NCBI GenBank assembly: GCA_009103225.1
Contig: RHPI01000017.1
Location: forward strand, 100,892-164,891
Reading direction: 5' to 3'
DNA: 64,000 nucleotides
Source: Chlorokybus atmophyticus
Lineage: Eukaryota; Streptophyta; Chlorokybophyceae; Chlorokybales; Chlorokybaceae
Made by a program: the position numbers and the translations under genes. This document shows, one piece after another, positions 54,404 through 64,000 of this stretch. The notes beneath the pieces are model-generated. The model saw only the letters and a program-made list of their open reading frames with translations, did no database searches and was not told the DNA's origin. Within the stretch, counting starts at the first letter, position 1, and the number at the start of each line of letters is the position of its first letter.

Positions 54404-57400
54404 TCGTCAAGTTATCTGCAATTGCAGTTCCAGTGGATGCCGCGGCATGGTAAGCAGTGCGGTCTTTGAGTTATGCAATCTATTGCTCTGACCGAAAGTT
54501 TCATAGTCCAGTATCTACGAGTTATGCACTCCATTGCTCAGACCTAAAGTCTGATAGGCACTGTCCAGTGTCTACGACTTATGCATTCCTTTGCTGAGAC
54601 CTAAGGACTCATAGGCACTGGACAGTGCCAGTCTGGTTTATGACACAGCCATGCACGCGTGTGTCTTGCTTGTGATTCTTGATAGCGTGGTGATGTGGAT
54701 TGGTGTTGATCGCTGGCGTGCTAACCAAGATCTGTCATCATAGATGGTGGACGAAGCAGTTGCAAGGGCGCACCGTGCACTTGACCTGGCAGTTGCCGCA
54801 AGCAGGTGGGCACCACCTATTCCCCACAGTCAACCTCGAGCCCAGCCAACCACCATCGGAGTCTACTACGAAGAAGTGGCTGGATATCTACCTAAAGATT
54901 GTGACAGCCCTGGAAGATTCTGGTGTCCAGGTTGCTCTCGTCAACGAGATTATGAAGCTCATCTTTGGCCAGATAAATTCTGTGGTCAAGCTGGCCTTGG
55001 AGGTTCCTTTTAAACAGGAGCAGTTGCGGGATGACATCGCCAGCCTCATAGGCGACACAATATCGCACAGACATGTCGCGGATGAGCTGCCGACAGACAT
55101 TGCCGCCGTGGATAAACTGTTGGCCGCGCTCGGCATGCCTGTTCCTCAGCGCCTGACCATCTGTCCCACATGCAAGTACTTGTTTGATGCACCTTATCAC
55201 ACACTCAATGAAGATGACGAAGACTCGGACACGAGCGAGACCAAGCAAAAAATGATTGATCGCCTTCACAACACACCGTGCGGAGGGGGATGCGGCAGGG
55301 TTCGCAAAGAATGTTGCGACTTCTTGTACAATCGTATAGGTGCCTGGCTCAGCGCCAAGTTAGCTGTCCCTTCAATCGCTCACGACTATCTGGAGGAATG
55401 GCGCCACAAAGATGAGTGGTTGCACGTCCATGTGGAACAAGTACCTGCTGCAAACACTGAGTACTGGCATGGTGCGAAGAAGCCGCATCAGTGCAGCTTC
55501 TGGGACCCTCGCCACAAAATCAAGCTGCCTGTGTCCTGCGCATTCTGCCACCACATCCCGGATGTCGATCTGGAGCATCACAACGCAGGCGATCACGCGA
55601 CATTTGAATGCTCAGGGTGCCACAAAACCAACCATCAGATGGTACAGCAAGCTCTTGGCGACCCTCGCAACATAGCCCTGCTAATCCACGCCGACGGCTT
55701 CAGCTCAACAACCACTGTGAAGCACAGCTGCACCGTTGTCAGTGCCTCTGTGCTCAATGGCGGGAAGCGCATTTCCTCACAAGAGTCTTCCGTCATGCCT
55801 TTGCTCTTTGTTCCCACTGATCAGCTCCCAAACGGTGTGGACAGTCTGGAGCCCTTTCTGGAACCACTGGTGCGTGACCTGGAGAACCTCTACTTGAACG
55901 GCTTCACTGTTCGTTATGGCCTCGATTCCAATCATGTCGACAGCCGCGTGCTTGATCAACGACCAGGTAATGACTGGGTTATAACATGTTTTGTCACCTA
56001 TATCACCCAAAGTCTCATAGGCACTGTCCAGAGTCTACAACTTATGCAGTCCATTTTTGTGTATGCTAAAGTCTCATAGGCACTGTTCAGTGGCTGCGAC
56101 TTGGTTATAGCATATCTGCCTTCTTGCGGTCTATGAGACTGTCATAGGCTGCACTGCCCAGTGCGGCCTATTACAGTCTCTATCAGACTGGTTGTGAGAT
56201 ACTGATGTTGACTTCATTGCAGGTCAAGAGATAACGCTGCGGGTAGTGCTGTGGGCATGGACGGGTGACCAGCCAACACAATGTGAGATAGGCCAGTTTA
56301 AGAATGGAGGCCTCGTCCCTTGCCGGCGTTGTCTCCTCAAAGCCACTCAGCACCAAGTGCCCCGGCGTGCTAAGCAGGTGGAAGATACTACGAGGACACG
56401 TACTGACCATTTTTATGGTGACAATCGCTACTACTGCCGCCATCCCCCAGCAGAGAGAGCAGCAAAGGATGCGTTCGACAACGCGTGCATGGTGGACTCA
56501 CTCGATGGCCAAAACCGGAAAGAAAAATCAATGGAGTGCGGCATCACAGGGAAATCTCCACTCTGGCGGCTGTGGCATCTGTATGAGTTTAACCCTTGCC
56601 GTGACTTGGTCTATGACACGATGCACCTGTTGCTGGAGGGGCTTTGCAAAAGTTTCGTGCACAGTACGCTGGGTGCAGACAGTTCAAAGCATGTCGAAGA
56701 CATTGCCAAGGTGGAGCGCAGGCTGTCTCAGATGCGCATATCACGCCCCATGGACTTGAAGAGCAAACGTTTCCCAAGAGGCATCAGCAAGCACCTGGCT
56801 TGGTTCAAGGCCCAGGACTTGCGATGTTCGTGCAGTATGCTGTGCCATACGCTGTGTCCGATCTGGTAGACGAAGCAACCAGAGACGTCAGCTTTGCGCT
56901 TCACTTGCTCATCCGCATCTTCTTCCACAACTCTCGCCTACATGGCTGGACTGCGGAGCTGTTGGAACTTGCTGACGCTCTTTTGAAATATTGGAGGGTC
57001 TACTCGGAGGACCTGTTTGGCACCAACAAAAGGCCCAACGAGCATGTGGCCGGTGCCGGTCACATTCTGGAGGACATCATCTGGCACGGGAGTCATGATG
57101 TGTACTGGTGTTTTGTGCAAGAGCGCACTGTGTCCAACTATGTCAACACCTTCACCAATGGGAAGCATTTGAGATCAGCTACATGCGGCGTACACTAAGG
57201 AGATGGTTTCTGAGGACGCTCAACATCATGCGAGAAGATCAGAGGACTGGAAAGCTGTTGTGCCACCGAGCTAATGATATAATGGCGCACTCTCAGCAGG
57301 TTTACCAGCCTCTGAGTGGAGCATGTAGTGACTGTCATTACGAAGTGCGCACTCAAAAGCACGCCATGGAGCTCTGGACCCTCGCTGAGAAATTCCCAGA

Positions 57401-58793
57401 CTTGGAGCATGCGCGACTGATCAGAGAAAAGGGCATCCTTATTGGCAGCACCAGGAAGCCTGTCCCTCTTCAGAGACCCTTGGCCTTGGAAATCAAGCGC
57501 GTTGAGGACATCACTGGCAACTTGCCCGAAGGCATACGCAAGTTCCGCGCATATCTGCGTAACGGGGTAATCTACAGGTGTGGTATAGTCTACGAATTTT
57601 GCAATCTATTGATCTGACCTAAAGTCTCATAGGCACTGTCCAGTGTCTACGAATTATGTAATCTATTGCTCTGACCGAAAGTCTCATAGGCACTGTCCAG
57701 TGTCTACGAATTACGCATTCTATTGCTCTGCCCAAAAGTCTCATAGGCACTGTCAGGTGTAGCATAGGCAGTGTCTACTAGAGTCTCATAGGCACTGTCT
57801 ACTGTCATCTCTTGATACAAAGTGAGTGAGTAAAGCCTTTGGTATTTGCAGACGCAGAGGCGTTGATAACGTGAAGATGGCGGACCCAACTGTCGCACCA
57901 TGCCGGGTGGTTGAGATCTACCTGTTCAATTGGCGGAAATCCACTATCCATGTGCAAGTGCGGCCTTATACAAAAAAGCGTGATGCCATGGGCAATGACC
58001 TGATTGACAGAGACACTGGTGCACAGTGCATTGGGCGTTTGGCAGATGAGTTTACGCTCATCGGTGGAGACCAGTTGCAACGCAAGCTCTGGGTGTTGCT
58101 CAACCGTGATGTAGCAAATCATCAATTGGCGTACGACTATGACAGCACAGAGTTGAGAGTCACTGCAGCCGACATCCCCTTGCCGGTGTGGCCAGAAAAG
58201 GGCGATGTCCTGGAGATGCGGCACAACAGCAAGTCCATTTTCGACTTCAGACTTCCGCATGAGCCCCCAGATGAAGATCCTGCTGACCCACCCCCTTGGG
58301 TTGTTGTGGTCAAAGAGGTGCGGTCCGACGGTCATATGGTAGTCGACTACCTGAAGAAGGCAGGGGGGAGGAGGCTAGGCGTCTGGGTGGTTAACACAGC
58401 TGCGAGCGACCAGGTGGAGGACCCTTTCTCAGCCAAAACAAAGCTCGACTGGCCAAGGCAAGGGAGCAGCAGAAGCAGCTGCGCTTGGACTGAGAGAAGT
58501 AGAAGTGATGGACGGCGAATGAAATTCAACCAACATCGCATGTATTGGAAGCCAGGACAGCAGGCAGCAAGTGAGTGTGTTTGCACTTGCATTCACGTGT
58601 TTGTGAAGTGCGTGTGTCTGCATCATAGACCAATTCGGATAACTGCGCCTTGCAGACAACTATGTGCACTGTTGTGTGTGCATGCGACTGCATGTGTGAT
58701 GGCCGAGCAAGTAGGGCAAGCAATGAACATGTAATGGCAATATATTACTGTATACACTTATGCACATCTGTTCTGCAGGCTATGTACACTGAA
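53854..58793 (+). CDS. tnp2-like DNA transposase, multi-exon (two single-base lesions)
   Basis: ATG at 53854. Exons: 53854-54140, 54245-54449 (Ser/Pro/Gln-rich, polyQ), 54744 onward (a short frame switch near 54806-54846, intron or lesion) to 55966, 56223 to about 57568, 57852 to about 58570, about 58778-58793. Zinc-type Cys clusters (CPTCKYLF, CGGGCGRVRKECC, CAFCHH, CSGCHK) precede the core. Core acids: HADGFSST (about 55690), WTGDQPT (about 56265), DTMHLLLEGL (about 56620), with PLLFVPTDQLPNGVD and EPFLEPLVRDLENLY between. Later a helical domain, the VQERTVSNYV motif (about 57120), and a C-terminal region (VVEIYLFNWRKSTIHVQVRP). Frameshifts of one missing base at about 56825 and about 57167. 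A cut-and-paste transposase related to CACTA; its acids are intact, unlike the neighbour. Confidence 0.75.
54475..54640 (+). repeat. Intronic minisatellite, copy cluster 1
   Basis: About three diverged units of about 57 bp: ..CTCTGACCGAAAGT.TCATAGG CACTGTCCAGTG TCTACGA.TTATGCA... The core CACTGTCCAGTG is itself palindromic. Lies within intron 54450-54743. Confidence 0.85.
55995..56200 (+). repeat. Intronic minisatellite, copy cluster 2
   Basis: Units AAAGTCTCATAGGCACTGTCCAG... within intron 55967-56222; two clear units and degraded ones to about 56190. Confidence 0.85.
57590..57805 (+). repeat. Intronic minisatellite, copy cluster 3
   Basis: Three to four units of the same repeat within the intron ending at 57851. 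The same unit as clusters 1 and 2. Confidence 0.88.
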
Positions 58794-58880
58794 TGGATGC
58801 CTATAAACCCAGCCTGCAGCTGGACTATAAGCAACCTGAAGTAGGTACCTGGGTGCTACTGACTCAGTCTATAGGCCATA

Positions 58881-61481
58881 CTAGGGTGGTGGTGGTGGCG
58901 GTGGTGGTGGTGAGTGTCTGCTCAAGTAGTAGCCGATCAGGTTATGATAAATGGCTTTGGTGTAGTGTGGGCCCAGGTGCATAACTTCCCGTTGTGCCGC
59001 AGTGAGGTGTGTATATGATCTGTTCGCCATGTTCTGATCAAGCAGAAGCAAAAAGTGAGTGAGGCCCGGCTGCAGAGCACCAAACGCCTCCATAGTGTTG
59101 GCGTACAAAGGGAGCCCATTTTCCGCTTGCCGTTGATTGATGTCACGGAGGTAATGGTGCGCTGTGTTTCGGATCAAAACACACAGTGCAGCAGGATCAC
59201 TGTCCCAAGTGTCTCGTGTCGCTTGATTGTTCCTCTGCGCCCAGGCATTGCGAGCTTGTATGCAGACCGCAAGCTCTGGAGCCATCAGCTGTTGCCAACC
59301 TTGCAAGTACTGTTGTATGCGATGGGTAGTCTGTGCTCCTCCTTCGCTCAACGAACGTGCCCGCGCGCCGGAACTTTCAGCCAGGAAGTCCTCCACCACA
59401 ACCCGCATCCACTCATCAACCAGCACGCCTTCCATGCAAATTTGCTGTTTTTCAACGAGCTCCAGGTCATCTTCTAAGTTCGTGACCCGCCTATCAAGTT
59501 GATTGTTCTCCCTTTGCTGTTCAATGATTTTCTCTTGCAGTTCAGCTTCTGGCGGTAGTGCGGACGTGGAAGGAATGTCAGCAGCTCCACCACCTGGCAT
59601 TACAGTCTGCAGCATCTGAAGCGTTTCCTCGAGCCTCTGCTGGGTATCTTCGAGCAGCTTCTCTGTATGACTGACACGCTGCATGGCTCGAGCAACGTTT
59701 TCTTCCGATTTTGCCAGGTTCGCCTGCGCCTTTAGGATTTCCGGGTCGTCCATGGTGGCTGGTCGCTTGCCGTCTTTGATAAGCTTCTTATTGGACTTTT
59801 GGAGTTTGGCATTTTCCTGACGCAGGCGTTTCACCTCCGCATTCAGGGCGTCTGCTTGCCTGCTTGCCTCTGCTTGCAGCTTGCCCCCAGTCTCTTGCGT
59901 TTGAGAGGCCAGCCGCTGGAGTTGTTTGTTGAGAGACTCCACTCTTGCTTTGAGGCGGTTCTTCTCAGCAGTCAAAGATTCAACCTCTGTTTGCAGCTTG
60001 CGCCCAACCTCTTGCGCTCGTTGAGAGGCCTTCCCGAATTTTTCATTGAGAGACTGCACTGCTGCACGGAGCTTCCTCCTGGCCTCCTCGCCTGTGCGCA
60101 GGCGCTCGCGCAGGCTCTCATTGTCCTGCCGTAGGCTGCTCGCCTGCAGCTTCTTCCTGGCCTCCTCGGCTTGGCGCAGGCGCTCACTCAATTGCAAGTT
60201 CTCCTCTCGTAGGCGGTCCTCTTCACGCACCTGCTGAGCGGAGGACTCCTGCTGCTGCTGCTGGCCGCTGCTCTCCTCCAGCTTCTTCCTGGCCTCCTCG
60301 CTTTGGCGCAGCCGCTCAGTCAGGCTTGCATTGTCCTGTCGTAGACGGTCCGCCTCCTCAAGCGCCTTCTGCTGAGTGGACGCCTCCTGCTGCTGCTGGC
60401 CGCCGCTCTCCTGCTGCTTCTTCCTGACCTCCTCAGCTTGGCGCAGGCGCTCACTCAGTTCTGCATTTTCCTTTTGTAGGCGGTCCGCCTCCTCACGCGC
60501 CTGCCGCTGGAGGGAGGCCATTTGCTGAAGCTGGATTTGGAGTTGAGAGGCCTCCTCGGCTTTGCGCAGGCGCTCCTGCAGGCTCTGGATCTCCTCCAAG
60601 CGTGCTGCTGCTGATCCTTTGAAGCTGCTCCTCGCCTGCCGTAGGCTCACATTCTCTGTTTCCAAGCGTTGCCTCTCCGCATTGGTCCACCTCAACTGGT
60701 GCTGAAGCGTGTCTTCCTGCTGCTTCCGAATGGAGTCTTGGTGTGACTGCTGACGCTGAAGTCTTGCATTAAGGGCGTCAACCTCTGCTTGGAGCTTTTG
60801 TGCTTGCGCGGAGGGCTGCTGCTGAAGCTGGTCAAGAAGGTTCTGCTGCTTTTTCCTGGCCTCCTCGGCTGTCGCCAACTGCTGTCGTAGGCGGTCCCTG
60901 TCAGCAGTGGTGGCAACCAACTCTTGCGCTGCATCCTCACGCTGCAAGGCCAGCACCAACTCTTCATCCAACTCGCTGATCCTGTTAAAGGCGGCCTTCA
61001 CGTCATCTTCAATGCGCTTGCAGCGGGTGAGGTGCTCTTTCAAGGCAGGGCGTTCACCGCACAGACATTCAGCTTCTTCCCTCGCCAGCTCTGAACGCCG
61101 AGCATTGATTTCTCCCAGCTCTTGCAAAGTTTGTTGTAGCTGTTGTACGCGCTGGCTGTCTTCCGCTCTGGCCTGATTCTGCTGTTGCAGCCTTTGTCGC
61201 TCAGGATTGGCTGCATCGAGAGCGGCCTGCAGCTGTGGTATGCGCCCCACGGCCTCCTCTCTTTCCTTCTCCTGCTTTGCAAGAGCCACCTCCAGCTTCT
61301 GTATGCGCCCCCCGGCCTCCTCTCTGGCCTTCTTCTCCTGTTGCAGCAACTCTGCATGCTGTTGGCTAGCCTTGGCTGCTGCTTCAACAGCGGCTGATAA
61401 CTCCGCTGCATGGATGCGCTTGACATCAGCGCTGGCGGATGCAACGGCCTGGGTGCTTGTAGACGCCTCTTCTAGGTGTTG
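58881..61481 (-). CDS. SET-coiled-coil gene, last exon: long coiled coil
   Basis: One exon of 2601 nt. It starts at an acceptor (GATGCAG/CAACACC) at 61481 and ends at the TAG at 58881-58883. Residues 1 to about 630 are nearly continuous heptads rich in Glu, Gln, Arg, Ala and Leu, with an internal repeat of about 45-50 residues (RLRQAEEARKKLQ, RLRQSEEARKKLE, RLRKAEEASQLQ and similar, about 60050-60600). The last 200 residues are globular (VVEDFLAESSGARARSL, NTMEAFGALQPGLTHFLL) and end in a polyproline run made by a CCACCG-type repeat. A structural or scaffolding segment; no enzyme motif seen. Convergent with the tnp2-like gene, with less than 100 bp between stops. Confidence 0.75.
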   Translation of the reverse strand, partial: QHLEEASTSTQAVASASADVKRIHAAELSAAVEAAAKASQQHAELLQQEKKAREEAGGRIQKLEVALAKQEKEREEAVGRIPQLQAALDAANPERQRLQQQNQARAEDSQRVQQLQQTLQELGEINARRSELAREEAECLCGERPALKEHLTRCKRIEDDVKAAFNRISELDEELVLALQREDAAQELVATTADRDRLRQQLATAEEARKKQQNLLDQLQQQPSAQAQKLQAEVDALNARLQRQQSHQDSIRKQQEDTLQHQLRWTNAERQRLETENVSLRQARSSFKGSAAARLEEIQSLQERLRKAEEASQLQIQLQQMASLQRQAREEADRLQKENAELSERLRQAEEVRKKQQESGGQQQQEASTQQKALEEADRLRQDNASLTERLRQSEEARKKLEESSGQQQQQESSAQQVREEDRLREENLQLSERLRQAEEARKKLQASSLRQDNESLRERLRTGEEARRKLRAAVQSLNEKFGKASQRAQEVGRKLQTEVESLTAEKNRLKARVESLNKQLQRLASQTQETGGKLQAEASRQADALNAEVKRLRQENAKLQKSNKKLIKDGKRPATMDDPEILKAQANLAKSEENVARAMQRVSHTEKLLEDTQQRLEETLQMLQTVMPGGGAADIPSTSALPPEAELQEKIIEQQRENNQLDRRVTNLEDDLELVEKQQICMEGVLVDEWMRVVVEDFLAESSGARARSLSEGGAQTTHRIQQYLQGWQQLMAPELAVCIQARNAWAQRNNQATRDTWDSDPAALCVLIRNTAHHYLRDINQRQAENGLPLYANTMEAFGALQPGLTHFLLLLDQNMANRSYTHLTAAQREVMHLGPHYTKAIYHNLIGYYLSRHSPPPPPPPPP

Positions 61482-61607
61482 CTGCATCGAAACACCAAGT
61501 TAGAGTACAAACACGAAACAGCGGGGTCATAGACCGAAATGGACAGTGCGGCCTGTGACGCACAAGTAGCCATAGACTGACTAATGCTGACTTTGGCCAA
61601 GGGTTAC

Positions 61608-63729
61608 CTGAAGTTGGGGCACTTGCTGTTGGAGGTTCTGGACAAAGCCTTCAACCAACTTGGCTATGTTGCTGGCATTGGCGACTCCTGAACGTGCAGC
61701 AGCGATACCGTCTTCCAACTTCTTACGAGCATCGTCGTCACCGTCACCGTTGCTGTCATCATCGCTGCTTTCATGATCGCTGGGTTCATCACCACTGCCG
61801 TCTCCATGATGATCACCTCCAGCAGGTTCATGATGATCACCTCCAGCAGGTTCATCACGACCTCCAGCAGGTTCATTACCGCTGACATGCTGCCCCTCAG
61901 CAGCACCTCCTGGAGTCCCTCCAGCAGTTTGATGGCCACGGTCTATGGCATCCTTCTCTGCGCTTCCTTGTGGTGGCCTGTCCGGAAACACTAGAGGAAC
62001 TGAAGGTCGCCCCGAAACCCCTCCCAATGCTGCAAGTGCAGCAGCAGCAGCAGCAGCAGAGGCAAGAGCAGCATCAACAGCAGCTTGAGAAGGATTGCTA
62101 GAGGTAGCCGCAGCACCAGAAGCAGCACTAGAAGGAGTCGGACCAGGAGCTGCAGCAGGAATGGATGGCCAAGGATGGTTGCACTCCCACTTGTTGATGA
62201 GGTATGCGCGCAAGGACTTGTAATTCTCAGCCCATCCTGGATCCTGAAAATGGATGGTCTTCATCTGCTCTTCCAGCCAAACTTCTCGCTTCTGCTTCCT
62301 CCGATTAGCAATGGCGTTGATGCGTAGCCGGCGTGTCTCCCACTCCGCCTTGTTGCGTTGCTGCAATTGCTTTTGCTCAGCCTGCCACTGTGCAGTCGTA
62401 TCTTGGGCGTTTTGAACATTGGTGCGCACGGCAGCTATCTGCTCCTCAGTCAACCAATGTCGCCTGCTTTCATTCAGACCATTGCGCACCATGGACAAAA
62501 TGGTCTTCTCGATTCTTGACTGATAATCCTGCTCCTTCAGCCTGTGCTGATTTGCAGCCCGTGTCACCATGGCGCCCTGAGCGGCAATCTTTAGAAGGCC
62601 TTTGCGAATTGTAGTCTCTGCCTTACGGAACACTTCCTTGGTAAGTTTCTGCGAATCATAACCACCAGTTAGAACACGAATTACACACAACTCATTTACG
62701 TTTAATAACACAAACATACCCTATGTTCTTGCTCTTGTTCTATTCTGGAGTCTATCTGTCTTAACAGCAGGAATAGTCTATCTAGCACGCGTGTAAGCTC
62801 AGCGCACTTGCTTTCAGCTGAGTCAAATATCCCTTTTAAAAGGCGTACAGACGCCTCTCTGACAGTGTGATTGACTGTGTCGTTCTGGTGACACAAGTGC
62901 AGTATATGAATGCACACAATGACATGTACGACCATGCACTGACAAAGCGTTCTCAACACTTACATTCTGTCTTTGATTTCGGGCGACTTGTGGTCGTTTC
63001 AGCACCCTCCATGTGTAGGCGCCTAAAGATTCACCAGCTTGACGCGGTGCAGTGCAAGCGGCGAGGTACGCGCCGTCTTCGAGCGCGACACCATGGCGAG
63101 CTGCCATCTCTGTTGCCTCCTTGATAAACTTTTCTCTGGCCGCCTCGAAAAAGAACTCCATGACCTGAGGTAAGATGGTGATCAGCACATTGTTTGCAAT
63201 GCTGAATGATAAGGTCATAGACCGCACAGCTCTCACAGATGCAGTCTATAACAGCAGGAAACAGTGTCTGGCAGAGCAAGTGATGTCTATAGGCATGAGC
63301 CACAGGCTGCATATACTCACATGGTCTGTAGGTTGATCGTCTGGAGGTGGAGGGAAGGGATCGTATTCCATGAGCAGCTCTTCGCCGGCGGCGATGTCAC
63401 TCTGACTCCTAACCTCAGCTGCCTGCACCGCAGCCTCATCAACGGAGTCCATGATGTGGCAGTTGGGTTTGTACTGCGTATCGCGGCTGGAGTTGAGGAA
63501 GCCAGCTATGTTCCCATATCGAGGGTGGCCATCGATAACAGGGCTCTGGCGGCGTGGCACGTCCCTGATGACCTGCAGGTGGTATCGCTGGTGGTGCAGG
63601 TACTCCTTCTGAGGGAATGTCTGCATCTCCCGGTAGGAGTACCACTTGCCGTCAAAGACCATGATGCGGTCACCCTTCTTAATAGGCTGGCAGGTGAACA
63701 AGCCGAGCGTCATCCCAGAAATTCTTGTT
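61608..63729 (-). CDS. SET-coiled-coil gene, upstream exons: SET domain and linker
   Basis: Exons on the minus strand with GT-AG borders: 63729-63321, 63164-62964, 62884-62720, 62648-61608. The first carries a SET domain: GMTLGLFTCQPIKKGDRIMV (start motif), GNIAGFLNSSRDTQYKPNCH (the usual N-H-S substrate motif is altered) and DIAAGEELLMEYD (C-terminal motif). No Cys-rich post-SET follows. The next exons are helical (VMEFFFEAAREKFIKEATEM; LLKGIFDSAESKCAELTRVL). The last has a basic helical part (RRLRINAIANRRKQKREVWL), then Ala-rich and Gly/Asp-rich low complexity with EPAGGDHH repeats. SET proteins transfer methyl groups to protein lysines, usually on histones; activity here is uncertain. With the last exon the protein is about 1470 residues. 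Confidence 0.75.
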
Positions 63730-63812
63730 CTGTGTAACAAGCGACAAGGTTAGCAACCAAGGCGTTGTAATGGCATTTTTTTCGCTAACAGTTGCATGCT
63801 GCATGTGCTTAC

Positions 63813-63911
63813 AAATGCAAAGGCTCCAGTGTGATGCTTTCGCAGATACTCCTCGGTGACTCTCCGCACGTTGTCGACGGAAACTCTGCTTTGTTTGGGA
63901 TGATTCAGGGC
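63813..63911 (-). CDS. Possible further upstream exon of the SET gene
   Basis: Minus-strand reading RVSVDNVRRVTEEYLRKHHT followed by GT at about 63812, which looks protein-like. However, the phase that joins the SET exon without a stop uses another frame of this segment, so exon identity or phase is unsure. The gene start is not in view and may lie beyond 64000. Confidence 0.35.
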
Positions 63912-64000
63912 CTGCACGCCAACATATGCTTCATGTAAGTCAATTTTGTTGCATAGTCTTTTGGCCAGATATCAGTTCACTAGCATGCATACAACGTCTA

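Noticed and set aside
54375-54410. polyQ tract as a disease-type or prion-like feature
   Set aside because: A short CAG run in an otherwise Ser/Pro/Gln-rich exon; common low complexity with no further evidence.

Overview
This window is a eukaryotic nuclear segment made almost entirely of transposable elements. Evidence: LTR retrotransposons (gypsy and copia), an APE-type LINE, multi-exon DNA transposon genes with GT-AG introns, chromatin domains (SET, PHD, Ulp1, Tudor-like), and no bacterial operons, rRNA or housekeeping gene. A large, repeat-rich genome of an alga or other protist-grade lineage fits best. I cannot name the species; a green-lineage alga is only a weak guess. G/C homopolymers next to N gaps are assembly artefacts.

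Layout. (1) 869-42850 is one old gypsy element (Gyp1) exploded by insertions. Its LTR, gag, RT and RNase H lie at 869-5660, a linker piece at 14168-14566, integrase, chromodomain and a partial LTR at 40735-42850. Into it went a copia-type LTR (about 4603-4996), a LINE (about 5651-14161, itself carrying an AT-rich insert) and a large DNA element, here E1 (about 14566-40728). (2) E1 carries a decayed phage-type cytosine-5 DNA methyltransferase and, on the same strand, a very long gene of a DUF6589-like family with a Cys-rich tail. (3) That long gene is split by copia 1 (19684-32108). Copia 1 is split by a short copia 2 (21811-29292), and the 5' LTR of copia 2 is split by an intact gypsy 2 (21933-26623). 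Target-site duplications, in-frame continuity across junctions and LTR divergence (about 2.5%, 0.6%, 0%) agree on the order.

(4) 42850-47380 is non-coding with repeat arrays. (5) 47384-52640 (-) is a multi-exon gene joining a CACTA (tnp2) transposase to a PHD finger, a second Cys/His module, a SUMO-interacting-like acidic stretch and a Ulp1 SUMO protease. (6) 53854-58793 (+) is a second tnp2-like transposase with all three acidic motifs; three of its introns hold the same minisatellite. (7) 58881-63729 (-), convergent with it, encodes a SET domain followed by a very long coiled coil and runs toward or past the right edge.

Taken together, chromatin-modifying functions (DNA methylation, histone methylation, histone reading, deSUMOylation) are carried by or sit beside DNA transposases. 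A second unusual signal is a set of perfect or near-perfect short palindromes, two of which are present in one Gyp1 LTR and absent from the other.
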